Below are positions 41,026-49,842 of a stretch of 64,000 nucleotides of DNA, piece by piece. A program made the position numbers and the translations under genes. The stretch comes from Duganella margarita (lineage in GTDB: Bacteria; Pseudomonadota; Gammaproteobacteria; Burkholderiales; Burkholderiaceae_D): assembly GCF_009857535.1 (NCBI RefSeq), contig NZ_WWCS01000015.1, positions 62,001-126,000 of the forward strand. The letters are read 5' to 3'. Numbering within the stretch: the first letter of the stretch is position 1; each line of letters starts with the position of its first letter. Below the pieces are notes generated by a model. The model was not told the origin of the DNA. It ran no database searches and saw nothing but the letters and a program-made list of their open reading frames with translations.

Positions 41026-41795
41026 TAATGCGATCCTCCCAGGTAGGCGTCAATCACCGCCTGATTACTTTGTATCTCCGCCGGCAGTCCTTCTGCAATC
41101 GGCTTGCCATACTCCAGCACCATCATGCGGTCGCACAAGCTCATCATCATCTTGACATCGTGTTCAATCAGCAACACCGTCCGGCCCTGTTCTTTGATTT
41201 TGATCAACAATTCGCGTAATGCCAGTTTCTCGGTGGCGTTCATGCCGGCCGCCGGTTCGTCCAGCGCCAGCAGTTGTGGATCGGTCGCCAGCGCGCGGGC
41301 GATTTCCAGGCGGCGCTGATCGCCGTACGACAGGAATTTCGAGGTGCGGCTGGCAAACTTGCCGATGCCGACAAAATCCAGCAGCTCCTGCGCGCGCTGG
41401 CGGATCGCCGCCTCTTCGTCGCGCGCCGCCTTGTGGCGGAAGATGGCGCCGAACACCCCCTGTTTGGAGCGCACATGACGACCGACCATGACGTTTTCCA
41501 GCGCCGTCATCTCGCCGAACAGGCGGATGTTCTGGAAGGTGCGGGCAATGCCAGCCTTGGCCACCTCGTGCGGGGCGGACGGCGAATACGGCTTGCCGGC
41601 CAGCTCAAAGGTGCCGGTGTCTGGCTGGTACAGGCCGGTAATCACATTGAAGAATGTCGTCTTACCGGCGCCATTGGGGCCGATCAGGCCGTAAATCTGG
41701 CCTTTCATGATCTTGATGCCAACATCGGTCAGCGCCTGCAAGCCGCCGAAGCGCTTGTTGACGCCGGCGATCTGGAGAATTACCTGTTCACTCAT
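41025..41795 (-). CDS. livG: Branched-chain amino acid ABC transporter ATPase LivG
   Basis: 256 residues. Walker A GPNGAGKTTFFNVITGLY near residue 38; FQNIRLFGEMTALENVMVGRHVRS is the LivG-type Q-loop region. Signature LSYGDQRRLEIARAL, and the Walker B region LLALDEPAAGMNATEKLAL is typical of LivG, longer than in LivF. Forms a heterodimer with LivF. Spaced 11 bases from livM. Confidence 0.94.
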   Translation of the reverse strand: MSEQVILQIAGVNKRFGGLQALTDVGIKIMKGQIYGLIGPNGAGKTTFFNVITGLYQPDTGTFELAGKPYSPSAPHEVAKAGIARTFQNIRLFGEMTALENVMVGRHVRSKQGVFGAIFRHKAARDEEAAIRQRAQELLDFVGIGKFASRTSKFLSYGDQRRLEIARALATDPQLLALDEPAAGMNATEKLALRELLIKIKEQGRTVLLIEHDVKMMMSLCDRMMVLEYGKPIAEGLPAEIQSNQAVIDAYLGGSH

Positions 41796-41806
41796 GTCTG
41801 GGTTCC

Positions 41807-43024
41807 TTACGCCGCGATCACGCCGGACGATTGATTCTTGGTGTCGGAGTCGCCATCCGGCCGGTCTTCATGCTTGGGCGCGGGCCACAAGCCGGCCGGC
41901 CGCAGCAGCATAGTCAGCACCAGCGCCAGGCCGTACAGCAGCTGGCGCAGCACTTCCGCCTCGATCAGCACGTGCCCGAAAAGCTTCTCCTGCAGCGGCT
42001 CGACCACGTGGCGCAGCACTTCCGGCAGGGCCGCCAGCAGCGCCCCGCCAAGGATCACGCCCGGGATGTGGCCGATACCGCCCAGCACCACCATCGCCAG
42101 CACCACGATCGATTCGGTCAGCGAGAACGACTCCGGCGACACAAAGCCCTGGAACGAGGCGAACATGGCGCCCGCTACGCCGCCGAACGACGCACCCATC
42201 GAGAACGCCAGCAGTTTGACGTTGCGGGTGTTGATGCCCATCGCCTTCGCGGCGATTTCATCTTCGCGGATCGCCACCCAAGCGCGGCCCAGGCGCGAAT
42301 GTTGCAGGCGCGAAGTGACGAACACCACCGCCACGCACAGCGCCAGGAACAGGAAATAGTAGGCGTTGACCGAAGGAATGCCGAAGCCGCCGACAAACAC
42401 GGTGGCGCGCGAACCGGCCTCGCCGCCCAGGTTGACGCCGAACACGCGGATCGGGTCGATCATATTGATGCCCTGCGGACCGTTGGTGAAATTGATCGGC
42501 TCGTTCAGGTTGTTCATGAAGATGCGGATGATCTCGCCAAAGCCCAGCGTGACGATGGCGAGGTAGTCGCCGCGCAGCTTCAGCGTCGGCGCCCCCAGCA
42601 GCGCGCCGAAGAAGCCGGCCAGCGCCGCCGCCATCGGCACAATCGCCCAGACCGACAGGTGGATGCCGTTCTGCTGGATTTCCGGTCCCAGGATCGCCAC
42701 CAGCGAATCGCCTAGCACCGGGTACTGGTTGATGATGGATTCCAGCAGCGCCGCAAACTGCGGCGAGGCCAGCAGGCCGGCCAGGTAGGCGCCGACCGCG
42801 TAAAACGCGATATAGCCCAGGTCCAGCAGGCCGGCAAAGCCGACCACGATGTTCAGGCCCAGCGCCAGCATGATGTACAGCAGCGCCATGTCGGCGATGC
42901 GCACCCAGGAGTTGCCGAACTGCTGCGCAAAGAACGGGAAGATCAGCAACAGCGCCACCAGCACCGCCGTGCTGACAGCGGCCTTGCGCGGATTGCGTTG
43001 AAAGTCGAAATTAATCAGTGCCAT
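41807..43024 (-). CDS. livM: Branched-chain amino acid ABC transporter permease LivM
   Basis: 405 residues, inner-membrane permease with about ten helices. The N-terminal NPRKAAVSTAVLVALLLIFPFF helix is followed by LALGLNIVVGFAGLLDLGYIAFYAVGAY. The conserved cytoplasmic loop is LGRAWVAIREDEIAAKAMGINTRNVKLLAFSMGASFGGVAGAMFA, and MVVLGGIGHIPGVILGGALLAALPEVLRHV is the family C-terminal signature. Somewhat longer than the E. coli-type core because of an extra loop around residue 95-125 (LLESIINQYPVLGDSLV). Twelve bases separate it from livH. Confidence 0.94.
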   Translation of the reverse strand: MALINFDFQRNPRKAAVSTAVLVALLLIFPFFAQQFGNSWVRIADMALLYIMLALGLNIVVGFAGLLDLGYIAFYAVGAYLAGLLASPQFAALLESIINQYPVLGDSLVAILGPEIQQNGIHLSVWAIVPMAAALAGFFGALLGAPTLKLRGDYLAIVTLGFGEIIRIFMNNLNEPINFTNGPQGINMIDPIRVFGVNLGGEAGSRATVFVGGFGIPSVNAYYFLFLALCVAVVFVTSRLQHSRLGRAWVAIREDEIAAKAMGINTRNVKLLAFSMGASFGGVAGAMFASFQGFVSPESFSLTESIVVLAMVVLGGIGHIPGVILGGALLAALPEVLRHVVEPLQEKLFGHVLIEAEVLRQLLYGLALVLTMLLRPAGLWPAPKHEDRPDGDSDTKNQSSGVIAA

Positions 43025-43036
43025 GGTCGTCTGCCC

Positions 43037-43966
43037 TTATGCCCGGTCCGCCACGCGCTCGCCCATGATGCCGGACGGACGCACCGTCAGCACCAGGATC
43101 AGCACCACGAAGGCGAAGATGTCCTGGTAGTGGCTGCCGAGGAAGCCGCCGGTCAGGTCGCCGATGTAGCCAGCGCCGAGACTTTCAATAATGCCCAGCA
43201 CAATGCCGCCGACCATCGCGCCGTAGATATTGCCGATGCCCCCCAGCACCGCCGCGCAGAACGCTTTGAGGCCCGGCAGGAAGCCCATCGTAAATTGCAC
43301 GGACGCATAGTTGGCGCCCCACATCACGCCGGCCACGGCCGCCAGCGCCGCGCCCAGCGCGAAGGTGGCGACGATGACCAGGTTCGAATCGACGCCCATC
43401 AGCCCGGCGACGCGCGGGTTTTCCGCCGTCGCCCGCATGGCGCGGCCCATCTTGGTTTTTTCCACCAGCAGCACCAGGCCGGCCATCGACACCAACGCCA
43501 GCGCCAGCAGCAGGATCTGCGTCGGGGTGATGACAGCGCCGCCGATCATGACCGGGTCGGACGGCAGCAGTTGCGGGAAGGGCAGCGGGTTGCGGTCCCA
43601 GATCATCATGGCAAACACGTTCAGCAGGGTCGACACGCCGATCGCGGTGATCAGCGGCGCCAGCCGTGGCGCATTGCGCAGGCGGCGGTACGCCACGCGC
43701 TCGATGATGATGTTGACGATCATGCAGACCGGAATGGCGCCGCCGATGGCGATGGCCAGTTTAACGGCGCCCGGCATGTCGGGGAAATGGGTGTTAAGGA
43801 AATTGAGGATCGTCAAGCCGGTCATGGCGCCGATCATCAGCACATCGCCGTGGGCGAAGTTGATCAGATTCAGTACGCCGTACACCATGGTGTAACCCAG
43901 CGCGACCAGTGCGTACATGCTGCCTAGCACTAGCCCGTTAATAATTTGTTGGATAAAAGTATCCAT
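43037..43966 (-). CDS. livH: Branched-chain amino acid ABC transporter permease LivH
   Basis: 309 residues, about eight helices. The opening IQQIINGLVLGSMYALVALGYTMVYGVLNLINFAHGDVLMIGA is the LivH hallmark, and the loop GRAMRATAENPRVAGLMGVDSNLVIVATFALGAALAAVAG couples to the ATPases. It is the first gene of the operon. A putative promoter region lies between it and ispH (43967-44214). No LivJ/LivK binding protein precedes it in this window. Confidence 0.94.
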   Translation of the reverse strand: MDTFIQQIINGLVLGSMYALVALGYTMVYGVLNLINFAHGDVLMIGAMTGLTILNFLNTHFPDMPGAVKLAIAIGGAIPVCMIVNIIIERVAYRRLRNAPRLAPLITAIGVSTLLNVFAMMIWDRNPLPFPQLLPSDPVMIGGAVITPTQILLLALALVSMAGLVLLVEKTKMGRAMRATAENPRVAGLMGVDSNLVIVATFALGAALAAVAGVMWGANYASVQFTMGFLPGLKAFCAAVLGGIGNIYGAMVGGIVLGIIESLGAGYIGDLTGGFLGSHYQDIFAFVVLILVLTVRPSGIMGERVADRA

Positions 43967-44180
43967 GCTCTGCCTTTACCTATTGTTATGCGTCCATGTA
44001 ACAAAAACGGCACCCGGGTGTCCCCGTAGTGCCGCCGTTGACTACACGTTCACGATGCAAGTTTCATGCCTGCCTGGTGCCTCCATCGCCCGGTTTTATT
44101 AAGCCGAAAGGACAACTTTTTAGGGCGAGGCAAATAATAACGAGAATTCCAGAAAACTAATCCCGGAATAACGCGAACAG

Positions 44181-44203
44181 AACGGAATTATATTCCGTTT
44201 TTA
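44181..44203. terminator. Hairpin between ispH and the liv operon
   Basis: AACGGAAT (44181-44188) and ATTCCGTT (44192-44199) form a perfect 8-bp stem, with TTT after it on the plus strand. It is 12 bases beyond the ispH stop on the minus strand. Its orientation as a terminator is not clear. Confidence 0.4.
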
Positions 44204-44214
44204 AAGGTAAAGGA

Positions 44215-45180
44215 TCAGACCGTGCCCTCGATTGGTGCAGTTTTTGGCCCGCCGTCCAGACCTTTGGGCAGCGGGAAGGTGACATTCTCCTCCACGCCCT
44301 CCAGCGGACGCACGCTGCGCACGCCCAGTTCCTTCAGGCGGTCGATCACTGCCTGGACCAGCACTTCCGGCGCCGAGGCGCCAGCGGTGACGCCGACCCG
44401 CAGCTTGCCTTCGAGCCATTCCGGCTTGATCTGCGTGGCATTGTCGACCATATACGCTGGCGTGCCCTTCTTCTCCGCCACTTCGCGCAGGCGGTTGGAG
44501 TTGGAGCTGTTCGGGCTGCCGACCACGATCACCACTTCCACCTGCGGCGCCATGAACTTCACGGCTTCCTGGCGGTTGGTGGTGGCGTAGCAGATATCGC
44601 CCTTCTTCGGCTCGATGATGGCGGGATATTTGACCTTCAGCGCGGCAATAATGTCGGCGGTGTCGTCGACCGACAGCGTGGTCTGCGACACGTAAGCCAG
44701 CTGGTCCGGCTTGGCGACCTGCAGCGTGGCCACATCGGCCACGGTTTCCACCAGATACATGCCCTCTTCGGTCTGGCCCATGGTGCCTTCCACTTCCGGA
44801 TGCCCGTCGTGGCCGATCATGATGATCTCGCAGCCCTGCTTGCGCATCTTGGCCACTTCCACGTGTACCTTGGTGACCAGCGGGCAAGTGGCGTCAAAGA
44901 TGCTGAAGCCGCGCGCGTCGGCTTCCGCCCGCACCGCCTTCGACACGCCGTGCGCCGAGAACACCAGCGTATTGCCGGGAGGGACTTCGTTCAGATCCTC
45001 GATAAAGACCGCGCCCTTGGCGCGCAGGTCGGCCACCACATAGGCGTTGTGGACGATTTCGTGGCGCACGTAGATCGGCGCGCCAAACTGTTGCAGCGCG
45101 CGTTCGACGATTTCGATGGCGCGGTCGACGCCGGCGCAAAAGCCGCGCGGCTGGGCCAGCAGGAGTTCTTTATCGCTCAT
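44215..45180 (-). CDS. ispH: 4-hydroxy-3-methylbut-2-enyl diphosphate reductase
   Basis: 321 residues. Last step of the MEP isoprenoid pathway, an iron-sulfur enzyme producing IPP and DMAPP. The cluster cysteines are visible as RGFCAGVDRAIE (Cys15), FDATCPLVTKVH (about 100) and GDICYATTNRQ (about 200). The substrate-binding SPNSSNSNRL motif and the GHDGHPEVEGTMGQ segment are also present. It follows the FKBP-type isomerase by 7 bases; fkpB-ispH is a conserved proteobacterial pairing. Confidence 0.97.
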   Translation of the reverse strand: MSDKELLLAQPRGFCAGVDRAIEIVERALQQFGAPIYVRHEIVHNAYVVADLRAKGAVFIEDLNEVPPGNTLVFSAHGVSKAVRAEADARGFSIFDATCPLVTKVHVEVAKMRKQGCEIIMIGHDGHPEVEGTMGQTEEGMYLVETVADVATLQVAKPDQLAYVSQTTLSVDDTADIIAALKVKYPAIIEPKKGDICYATTNRQEAVKFMAPQVEVVIVVGSPNSSNSNRLREVAEKKGTPAYMVDNATQIKPEWLEGKLRVGVTAGASAPEVLVQAVIDRLKELGVRSVRPLEGVEENVTFPLPKGLDGGPKTAPIEGTV

Positions 45181-45187
45181 GCATTCC

Positions 45188-45640
45188 TCACAGTACGGAA
45201 ATCAGTTGCACTTCAAACTTCAGCGGCTGACCGGCCAGCGGATGGTTGAAGTCGAACACGCAGGTTTCATCGCCCAGTTCGCGCAGGATGCCGGCGAAGC
45301 GGCCGCCGCCCGGCGCGGCGAAATCAACCAGGTCGCCGATCTTGTAGTCGGCGTCCGGCGCCGAGTTCTGGTCCAGCGTGGCGCGGCTGACTTCGCGGAT
45401 CAGCTCCGGATTGCGCGGGCCGAAGCCGACGCCCGGTTCCAGGTCGAAGGTCTTGTGCGTGCCTTCAGGCAGACCGATCAGCAATTCTTCCAGCACCGGC
45501 GCCAACTGGCCCTGGCCCATCAGCAGCGTGGCGGGCGTGGCGCCAAAGGTGGTGACAATATTGTTGCCATCCAGCGAGGCCAGACGGTAATTCAGGGTGA
45601 GATACGACGACGCGGTGACAACAGGTTGCTCGTTAGACAT
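45188..45640 (-). CDS. FKBP-type peptidyl-prolyl cis-trans isomerase, SlpA-like
   Basis: 150 residues. Peptidyl-prolyl isomerase of the FkpB/SlpA type, with an IF (insert-in-flap) domain. LNYRLASLDGNNIVTTFGATPATLLMGQGQLAPVLEELLIGLPEGTHKTFDLEPGVGFG matches the FKBP core. No signal peptide, so cytoplasmic. Upstream neighbour of ispH in the same direction, separated by only 7 bases, so they form a transcript. Confidence 0.92.
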   Translation of the reverse strand: MSNEQPVVTASSYLTLNYRLASLDGNNIVTTFGATPATLLMGQGQLAPVLEELLIGLPEGTHKTFDLEPGVGFGPRNPELIREVSRATLDQNSAPDADYKIGDLVDFAAPGGGRFAGILRELGDETCVFDFNHPLAGQPLKFEVQLISVL

Positions 45641-45752
45641 GACTTAAGCTTCGTTGGACTGGGAAAGGCCATATTGTAAGCCACCTTTGATCCGCATCGC
45701 TTTGTCCGGCCGCGACTGATGCAAAGTAAATGGTGATTGAGGGAGAATCCAC

Positions 45753-46427
45753 ATGCCGATCCTGGACTGGCCGCAAGAAAAACGCCCGCGCGAGCGGCTC
45801 ATACGCGAAGGCGCGCAGGCGCTGTCGGAGGCCGAGCTGCTGGCAATCTTCCTGCGCACCGGCGTGGCCGGCAAGGATGCGGTCCAGCTGGGCCAGGAGA
45901 TGATGCACCATTTTGGATCGCTGCAGCGGCTGTTCGGCGCCACCTTGCCGGAATTCGCCGTGGTGCACGGGCTGGGGCCGGCCAAGTTTGCGCAGTTGCA
46001 GGCGGTGATGGAACTGGCGCGGCGCGCCATTCTTGAAGAGATCAAGGCCGGCGCCATGCTCAGTTCGCCGCGCGCGGTGAAGGAATACCTGCGCACCGCC
46101 TTTGCCGGCAAGCCGTTCGAATCCTTCCACGTGCTGTTCCTGGATGTGAAGAACCGCCTGATCGACGCCAAGGAAATGTTCCGCGGCACCTTGACGCATA
46201 CCTCCGTGTATCCGCGCGAGGTGGTCAAGGAAGCCTTGGCGCGCAATGCCGCCAGCGTGATGCTGGCCCACAATCATCCGTCCGGCACGCCGGAGCCGAG
46301 CGAGTCCGACCTGCTGCTGACGCGGGCCCTGATCCAGGCGCTGGCGCTGGTCGATATCCGCATCCTCGACCATTTTGTGGTGGCCGGGCATCAAGTTCAT
46401 TCGTTTGCCGAGCATGGACAACTGTGA
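45753..46427 (+). CDS. radC: RadC family protein (JAB/MPN domain)
   Basis: 224 residues. An N-terminal helix-hairpin-helix-like segment (about 1-75: LIREGAQALSEAELLAIFLRTGVAGKDAVQLGQ) precedes a JAB domain. The metalloprotease-like motif HNHPSGTPEPSESD at about 172-185 gives HxHx7Sx2D. Despite the name, a role in DNA repair was withdrawn for E. coli RadC and the function remains unclear. It starts with GGGAGA upstream and is divergent from the fkpB operon. Confidence 0.92.
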   Translation: MPILDWPQEKRPRERLIREGAQALSEAELLAIFLRTGVAGKDAVQLGQEMMHHFGSLQRLFGATLPEFAVVHGLGPAKFAQLQAVMELARRAILEEIKAGAMLSSPRAVKEYLRTAFAGKPFESFHVLFLDVKNRLIDAKEMFRGTLTHTSVYPREVVKEALARNAASVMLAHNHPSGTPEPSESDLLLTRALIQALALVDIRILDHFVVAGHQVHSFAEHGQL

Positions 46428-46518
46428 GTTTACCCCTATCGGCTCAAGGGTTTACGAGCGAATACACAATTGTTAAATAAATCCACAATATCAAGACACA
46501 ATTGTTTTTCGTAAGTGA

Positions 46519-46547
46519 TTGAAAATCCTGCTGTTTTTGGATATACT
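46519..46547 (+). promoter_or_regulatory. sigma70-type promoter of rpmB-rpmG
   Basis: TTGAAA (46519-46524), 17-base spacer, TATACT (46542-46547). Near-consensus spacing, and its start site would lie about 35 bases before rpmB, as expected for a ribosomal-protein operon. Confidence 0.8.
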
Positions 46548-46588
46548 CTCGTTTTTCCAATTGTGGAATGTCTTTTAAGGAGTGCGTT

Positions 46589-46825
46589 ATGGCACGTGTT
46601 TGCCAAGTTACTGGGAAGAAGCCGATGGTCGGCAACAATGTTTCCCACGCAAACAACAAAACCAAACGTCGTTTCCTGCCTAACCTGCAGAACCGTCGTA
46701 TTTTTGTTGAATCTGAAAACCGCTGGGTCTCCCTGCGTCTGTCCAACGCTGGTCTGCGCGTAATCGACAAAGTCGGCATCGATGCCGTACTGGCCGACAT
46801 GCGCGCCCGTGGCGAAAAAGTCTAA
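46589..46825 (+). CDS. rpmB: 50S ribosomal protein L28
   Basis: 78 residues, large-subunit protein. The sequence MARVCQVTGKKPMVGNNVSHANNKTKRRFLPNLQ is diagnostic. I chose ATG 46589, preceded by AAGGAG; an in-frame upstream ATG at 46568 would add MSFKECV and lacks that site. rpmG follows after 13 bases, the normal pairing. Confidence 0.97.
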   Translation: MARVCQVTGKKPMVGNNVSHANNKTKRRFLPNLQNRRIFVESENRWVSLRLSNAGLRVIDKVGIDAVLADMRARGEKV

Positions 46826-46838
46826 ATAGGGAGCTATC

Positions 46839-47006
46839 ATGGCAAAAACTGGCCGCGACAAAATCAAGCTGGAATCGACCGCAGGTACGGGTCACTTCTA
46901 CACCACGACCAAAAACAAGCGCACGATGCCTGCTAAAATGGAGATCACCAAGTTTGATCCTAAAGCACGCAAGCACGTGATCTACAAAGAAACCAAGATC
47001 AAGTAA
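46839..47006 (+). CDS. rpmG: 50S ribosomal protein L33
   Basis: 55 residues, MAKTGRDKIKLESTAGTGHFYTTTKNKRTMPAKMEITKFDPKARKHVIYKETKIK being the whole protein in pieces; it has no cysteines and so is the zinc-independent (C-minus) form. It follows rpmB with a GGGAG ribosome binding site and is closed by a strong terminator 25 bases later. Confidence 0.97.
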   Translation: MAKTGRDKIKLESTAGTGHFYTTTKNKRTMPAKMEITKFDPKARKHVIYKETKIK

Positions 47007-47030
47007 TTCGATCTCGCTTCTCTGTAAAAG

Positions 47031-47056
47031 AGCCACTCATCGAGTGGCTTTTTTTT
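47031..47056 (+). terminator. Rho-independent terminator of rpmB-rpmG
   Basis: AGCCACTC (47031-47038) and GAGTGGCT (47042-47049) with a three-base loop, then a run of T to 47056. Confidence 0.92.
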
Positions 47057-47077
47057 GTCTGTTGAAAACGTCCAGGC

Positions 47078-47102
47078 AAAAAAAATGGCCCCGAAGGGCC
47101 AT
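47078..47102 (-). terminator. Rho-independent terminator of the desaturase gene
   Basis: On the minus strand ATGGCCC, tetraloop TTCG, GGGCCAT, then a run of T (47084-47078). A UUCG-capped stem is a classic stable terminator. It lies 14 bases after the desaturase stop. Confidence 0.9.
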
Positions 47103-47115
47103 CTGCATTGCAGTG

Positions 47116-48312
47116 TCACGCGTAGCTACGCAGGCGCAGCGAGAAGTCTTCCAGCGACTTGATGCCTGACGCTTCGGCCCGGTTGCACCAGTCCTGCAGC
47201 TTGTGCAGCAGCTGGTCGCGGGTGAAATGCGAACGCTCCCAGATCACGCCCAGTTCCACGCGCATATTGTGCATGGTTTCCAGCGCTTTGCTGTGCTGGA
47301 ACAGTTCCGACAGCTGCTGCTGCTGCGGCGCTGCCAGCTTGGCCGGCTCGCGCTGCATCAGCTTGCGCGACGATTTGAGGAAGCGCGTTTCCAGCTGGGC
47401 CTTGTCCTTCAGGTGCTCCAGCTCTTCTTTCCACGCATGCTTCATCGACTTGGCGTACTTGGCCATCACGTCGTAGCGGTTGGCGATCACCGATTGCAGC
47501 GTGTCGAAGTCGGCTTCCAGCTTGTCCTTGGCGAACTTCGGCGCCGGCGCCAGTTTTTTCACCTTGGCCAGGCCGACCATTTCCAGCGCGCGGATGTAGC
47601 CCCAGCCGATGTCGAACTCGTACCATTTCGACGACAACTTGGCCGAGGTCGCAAAGGTGTGGTGGTTATTGTGCAACTCTTCGCCGCCGATCAGGATGCC
47701 GAACGGGATGATGTTGGTGGCGGCGTCGGCGCAATCATAGTTGCGATAGCCCCAGTAGTGGCCGATGCCGTTGATGATGCCGGCCGCCGTCACCGGAATC
47801 CACATCATCTGCACCGCCCACACGGTAATGCCGATCACGCCGAACAGCGCGAAGTTGATCACCAGCAGCGCCACCACGCCAGCCGCGCTGTGGCGCGTGT
47901 AGACGTTGCGTTCCATCCAGTCATCCGGCGTGCCATGGCCGTACTTCTCCATGGTTTCCAGGTTTTTCGATTCGGCGCGATACAGTTCGGCGCCTTCCCA
48001 GAATACTTTCTTGATGCCGCGCGTAACCGGGCTGTGCGGATCTTCCTCGGTATCGCACTTGGCGTGGTGCTTGCGGTGGATCGAGGCCCACTCCTTGGTC
48101 ACCTGGCCGGTGGTCAGCCACAGCCAGAAGCGGAAGAAGTGACTGACCATCGGATGCAGGTCCAGCGCGCGGTGCGCCTGGCAGCGGTGCAGGTAAATCG
48201 TCACACTGGCAATGGTGATGTGGGTGACCACCATCGTGTAGAAGAACACTTCCCAGCCACTCAGACGGGTGATGCCGTTCGACAAGAAATCCAATACTGC
48301 GTATAAATCCAT
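47116..48312 (-). CDS. Fatty acid desaturase (acyl-CoA delta-9 type)
   Basis: 398 residues, integral membrane di-iron desaturase. All three histidine boxes are visible: HRCQAH (42-47), HRKHH near 78 and HNNHH near 218. Membrane helices flank them. The C-terminal 170 residues are soluble and helical (MAKYAKSMKHAWKEELEHLKDKAQLETRF), a common extension in betaproteobacterial versions of unknown purpose. It probably makes unsaturated lipids for membrane fluidity. I chose ATG 48312 with GGAG upstream. Confidence 0.9.
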   Translation of the reverse strand: MDLYAVLDFLSNGITRLSGWEVFFYTMVVTHITIASVTIYLHRCQAHRALDLHPMVSHFFRFWLWLTTGQVTKEWASIHRKHHAKCDTEEDPHSPVTRGIKKVFWEGAELYRAESKNLETMEKYGHGTPDDWMERNVYTRHSAAGVVALLVINFALFGVIGITVWAVQMMWIPVTAAGIINGIGHYWGYRNYDCADAATNIIPFGILIGGEELHNNHHTFATSAKLSSKWYEFDIGWGYIRALEMVGLAKVKKLAPAPKFAKDKLEADFDTLQSVIANRYDVMAKYAKSMKHAWKEELEHLKDKAQLETRFLKSSRKLMQREPAKLAAPQQQQLSELFQHSKALETMHNMRVELGVIWERSHFTRDQLLHKLQDWCNRAEASGIKSLEDFSLRLRSYA

Positions 48313-48427
48313 TACTACTCCAAAGGATGGCCGGAGGGCCAAGATTGTGTTTTCGACAGGCGTACGGTCACCCGCCAGTTATAACTTTTGGACGACATTG
48401 TACGCTGAAACAAGCGGGGTCTACTGA

Positions 48428-49774
48428 CTATTCTTTAGGCACGGTCGTGCTTTCCGGTTCCGCCAGGACGGCCGGCACCGGGCCGAGGATGCGCATCTCC
48501 CGTTGTGGGAATGGCACAGAGATATTGTTTTCTTTGAGTGTACGCCAGATCGCCCGGTTGACGTCGGACGTTACGCCGCCGCGGCCGTTCTGCGGATCGT
48601 TGATCCAGAAACTGACCGACAACTCCAGTCCATCGGCGCCAAAGCTGCTCAGGTAGACCGACGGCGATTTGTCCTTCAGCACCCGCTCGACCGTCAGGGT
48701 GGCGTCGGTCAGCAACTGGATCACGAAGTCAACATCAGTGTCATACGCCACCGATACCTTGGTCGAGATATTCAGCAGACTGTTCGACAGCGACGAATTC
48801 TGCACCGCCCCCGACACCAGCATTTCATTCGGCACGATCGATTCCATGCCGTCCAGGCTTTGCAGCACCGTGTAGCGGGTGTTGATCTGCGTCACCTTGC
48901 CGCTGTATTTGTCGACCGTGATCATGTCGCCGATGGTCAGCGAACGGTCCAGCAGGATGACAAAGCCGGACACATAATTACTGGCGATCTTCTGCAAGCC
49001 CAGGCCGAGGCCGACACCCAGCGCACCGCCGAACACCGACAGCACGGTCAGGTCGATGCCGACCAGCGACAAGCTCATCAGCACAGCCACCAGGATCAGC
49101 ACCGCGCGCGCCGTGCGCGACGCCACCACCCGCAGGTTGGTGTGCATGCCCGGCATTTTCATCAGCCACTCTTCCAGCGCGGCGCCGGCCCACAGCGCCA
49201 GCATCAGCAGCACCACCACCGACACCGTCGCCTGCAGGATGTCGGCAATCGACACTTTGTATTTACCCAGCGGCAGCACGGTGTCGTCCATGAACTGGAA
49301 CACATCGACCCACAGCCCGGTGATGTACAGCACGAAGGCCAGCCACACCAGCAACTGGAACACTTTCTCGAACGCCAGCATGTTCGGGCTGATGGTGCGG
49401 CCATTGCGCGCGAACACGCGGCGCATCAGATAGAAGGTGAAACGGATCACCGCCAGCGAACCGAAGATCGGCATCGCCACCCGGATCCAGTTGACGTGGG
49501 TGTAGTGATACTTGGCCAGGATCAGGCGCGACAGGGCCAGCAGGCCGATCACCGCCAGCGGCGCCATCACGCGGCCAAAGCTTTCCACGCCAAAACCCAG
49601 CACGCCGGTGTGCGCCTCGTGGTGGCGGCCGAAACGCTTGCGCAACAGCCGCGCCAGCCCGAAGCCGAGCAGCACCGACAGCGCGATCGCCAGCAGCTGC
49701 CATAGCAGGCTGGGTTCATGCAGGTCACCGGTCAGGTCGTCGATCAGATTGAGCAGAGGCTGTTGTTGGGTCAT
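48428..49774 (-). CDS. Mechanosensitive ion channel, MscS family
   Basis: 448 residues. About four or five N-terminal helices precede the MscS pore and beta domain, which has FGGALGVGLGLGLQKIASNYVSGFVILLDRSLTIGDMITVD and SLDGMESIVPNEMLVSGAVQNSS. It opens under hypoosmotic membrane tension to release solutes. Larger than E. coli MscS (286) because of extra N-terminal helices. I chose ATG 49774; the longer ORF to 49843 would start inside a terminator hairpin. Confidence 0.9.
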   Translation of the reverse strand: MTQQQPLLNLIDDLTGDLHEPSLLWQLLAIALSVLLGFGLARLLRKRFGRHHEAHTGVLGFGVESFGRVMAPLAVIGLLALSRLILAKYHYTHVNWIRVAMPIFGSLAVIRFTFYLMRRVFARNGRTISPNMLAFEKVFQLLVWLAFVLYITGLWVDVFQFMDDTVLPLGKYKVSIADILQATVSVVVLLMLALWAGAALEEWLMKMPGMHTNLRVVASRTARAVLILVAVLMSLSLVGIDLTVLSVFGGALGVGLGLGLQKIASNYVSGFVILLDRSLTIGDMITVDKYSGKVTQINTRYTVLQSLDGMESIVPNEMLVSGAVQNSSLSNSLLNISTKVSVAYDTDVDFVIQLLTDATLTVERVLKDKSPSVYLSSFGADGLELSVSFWINDPQNGRGGVTSDVNRAIWRTLKENNISVPFPQREMRILGPVPAVLAEPESTTVPKE

Positions 49775-49814
49775 TGCGCGCAACTGTAAGTGAGAGATGG
49801 GTAGATTAACGTAA

Positions 49815-49839
49815 AACAGGCCGGAATCTCCGGCCTGTT
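49815..49839 (-). terminator. Hairpin after rsmB
   Basis: AACAGGCCGGA (49815-49825) and TCCGGCCTGTT (49829-49839), perfect 11-bp stem with a 3-base loop. On the minus strand it is followed by TTAC-rich sequence; T-run is short. It ends 4 bases from the rsmB stop. Confidence 0.7.
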
Positions 49840-49842
49840 GCA

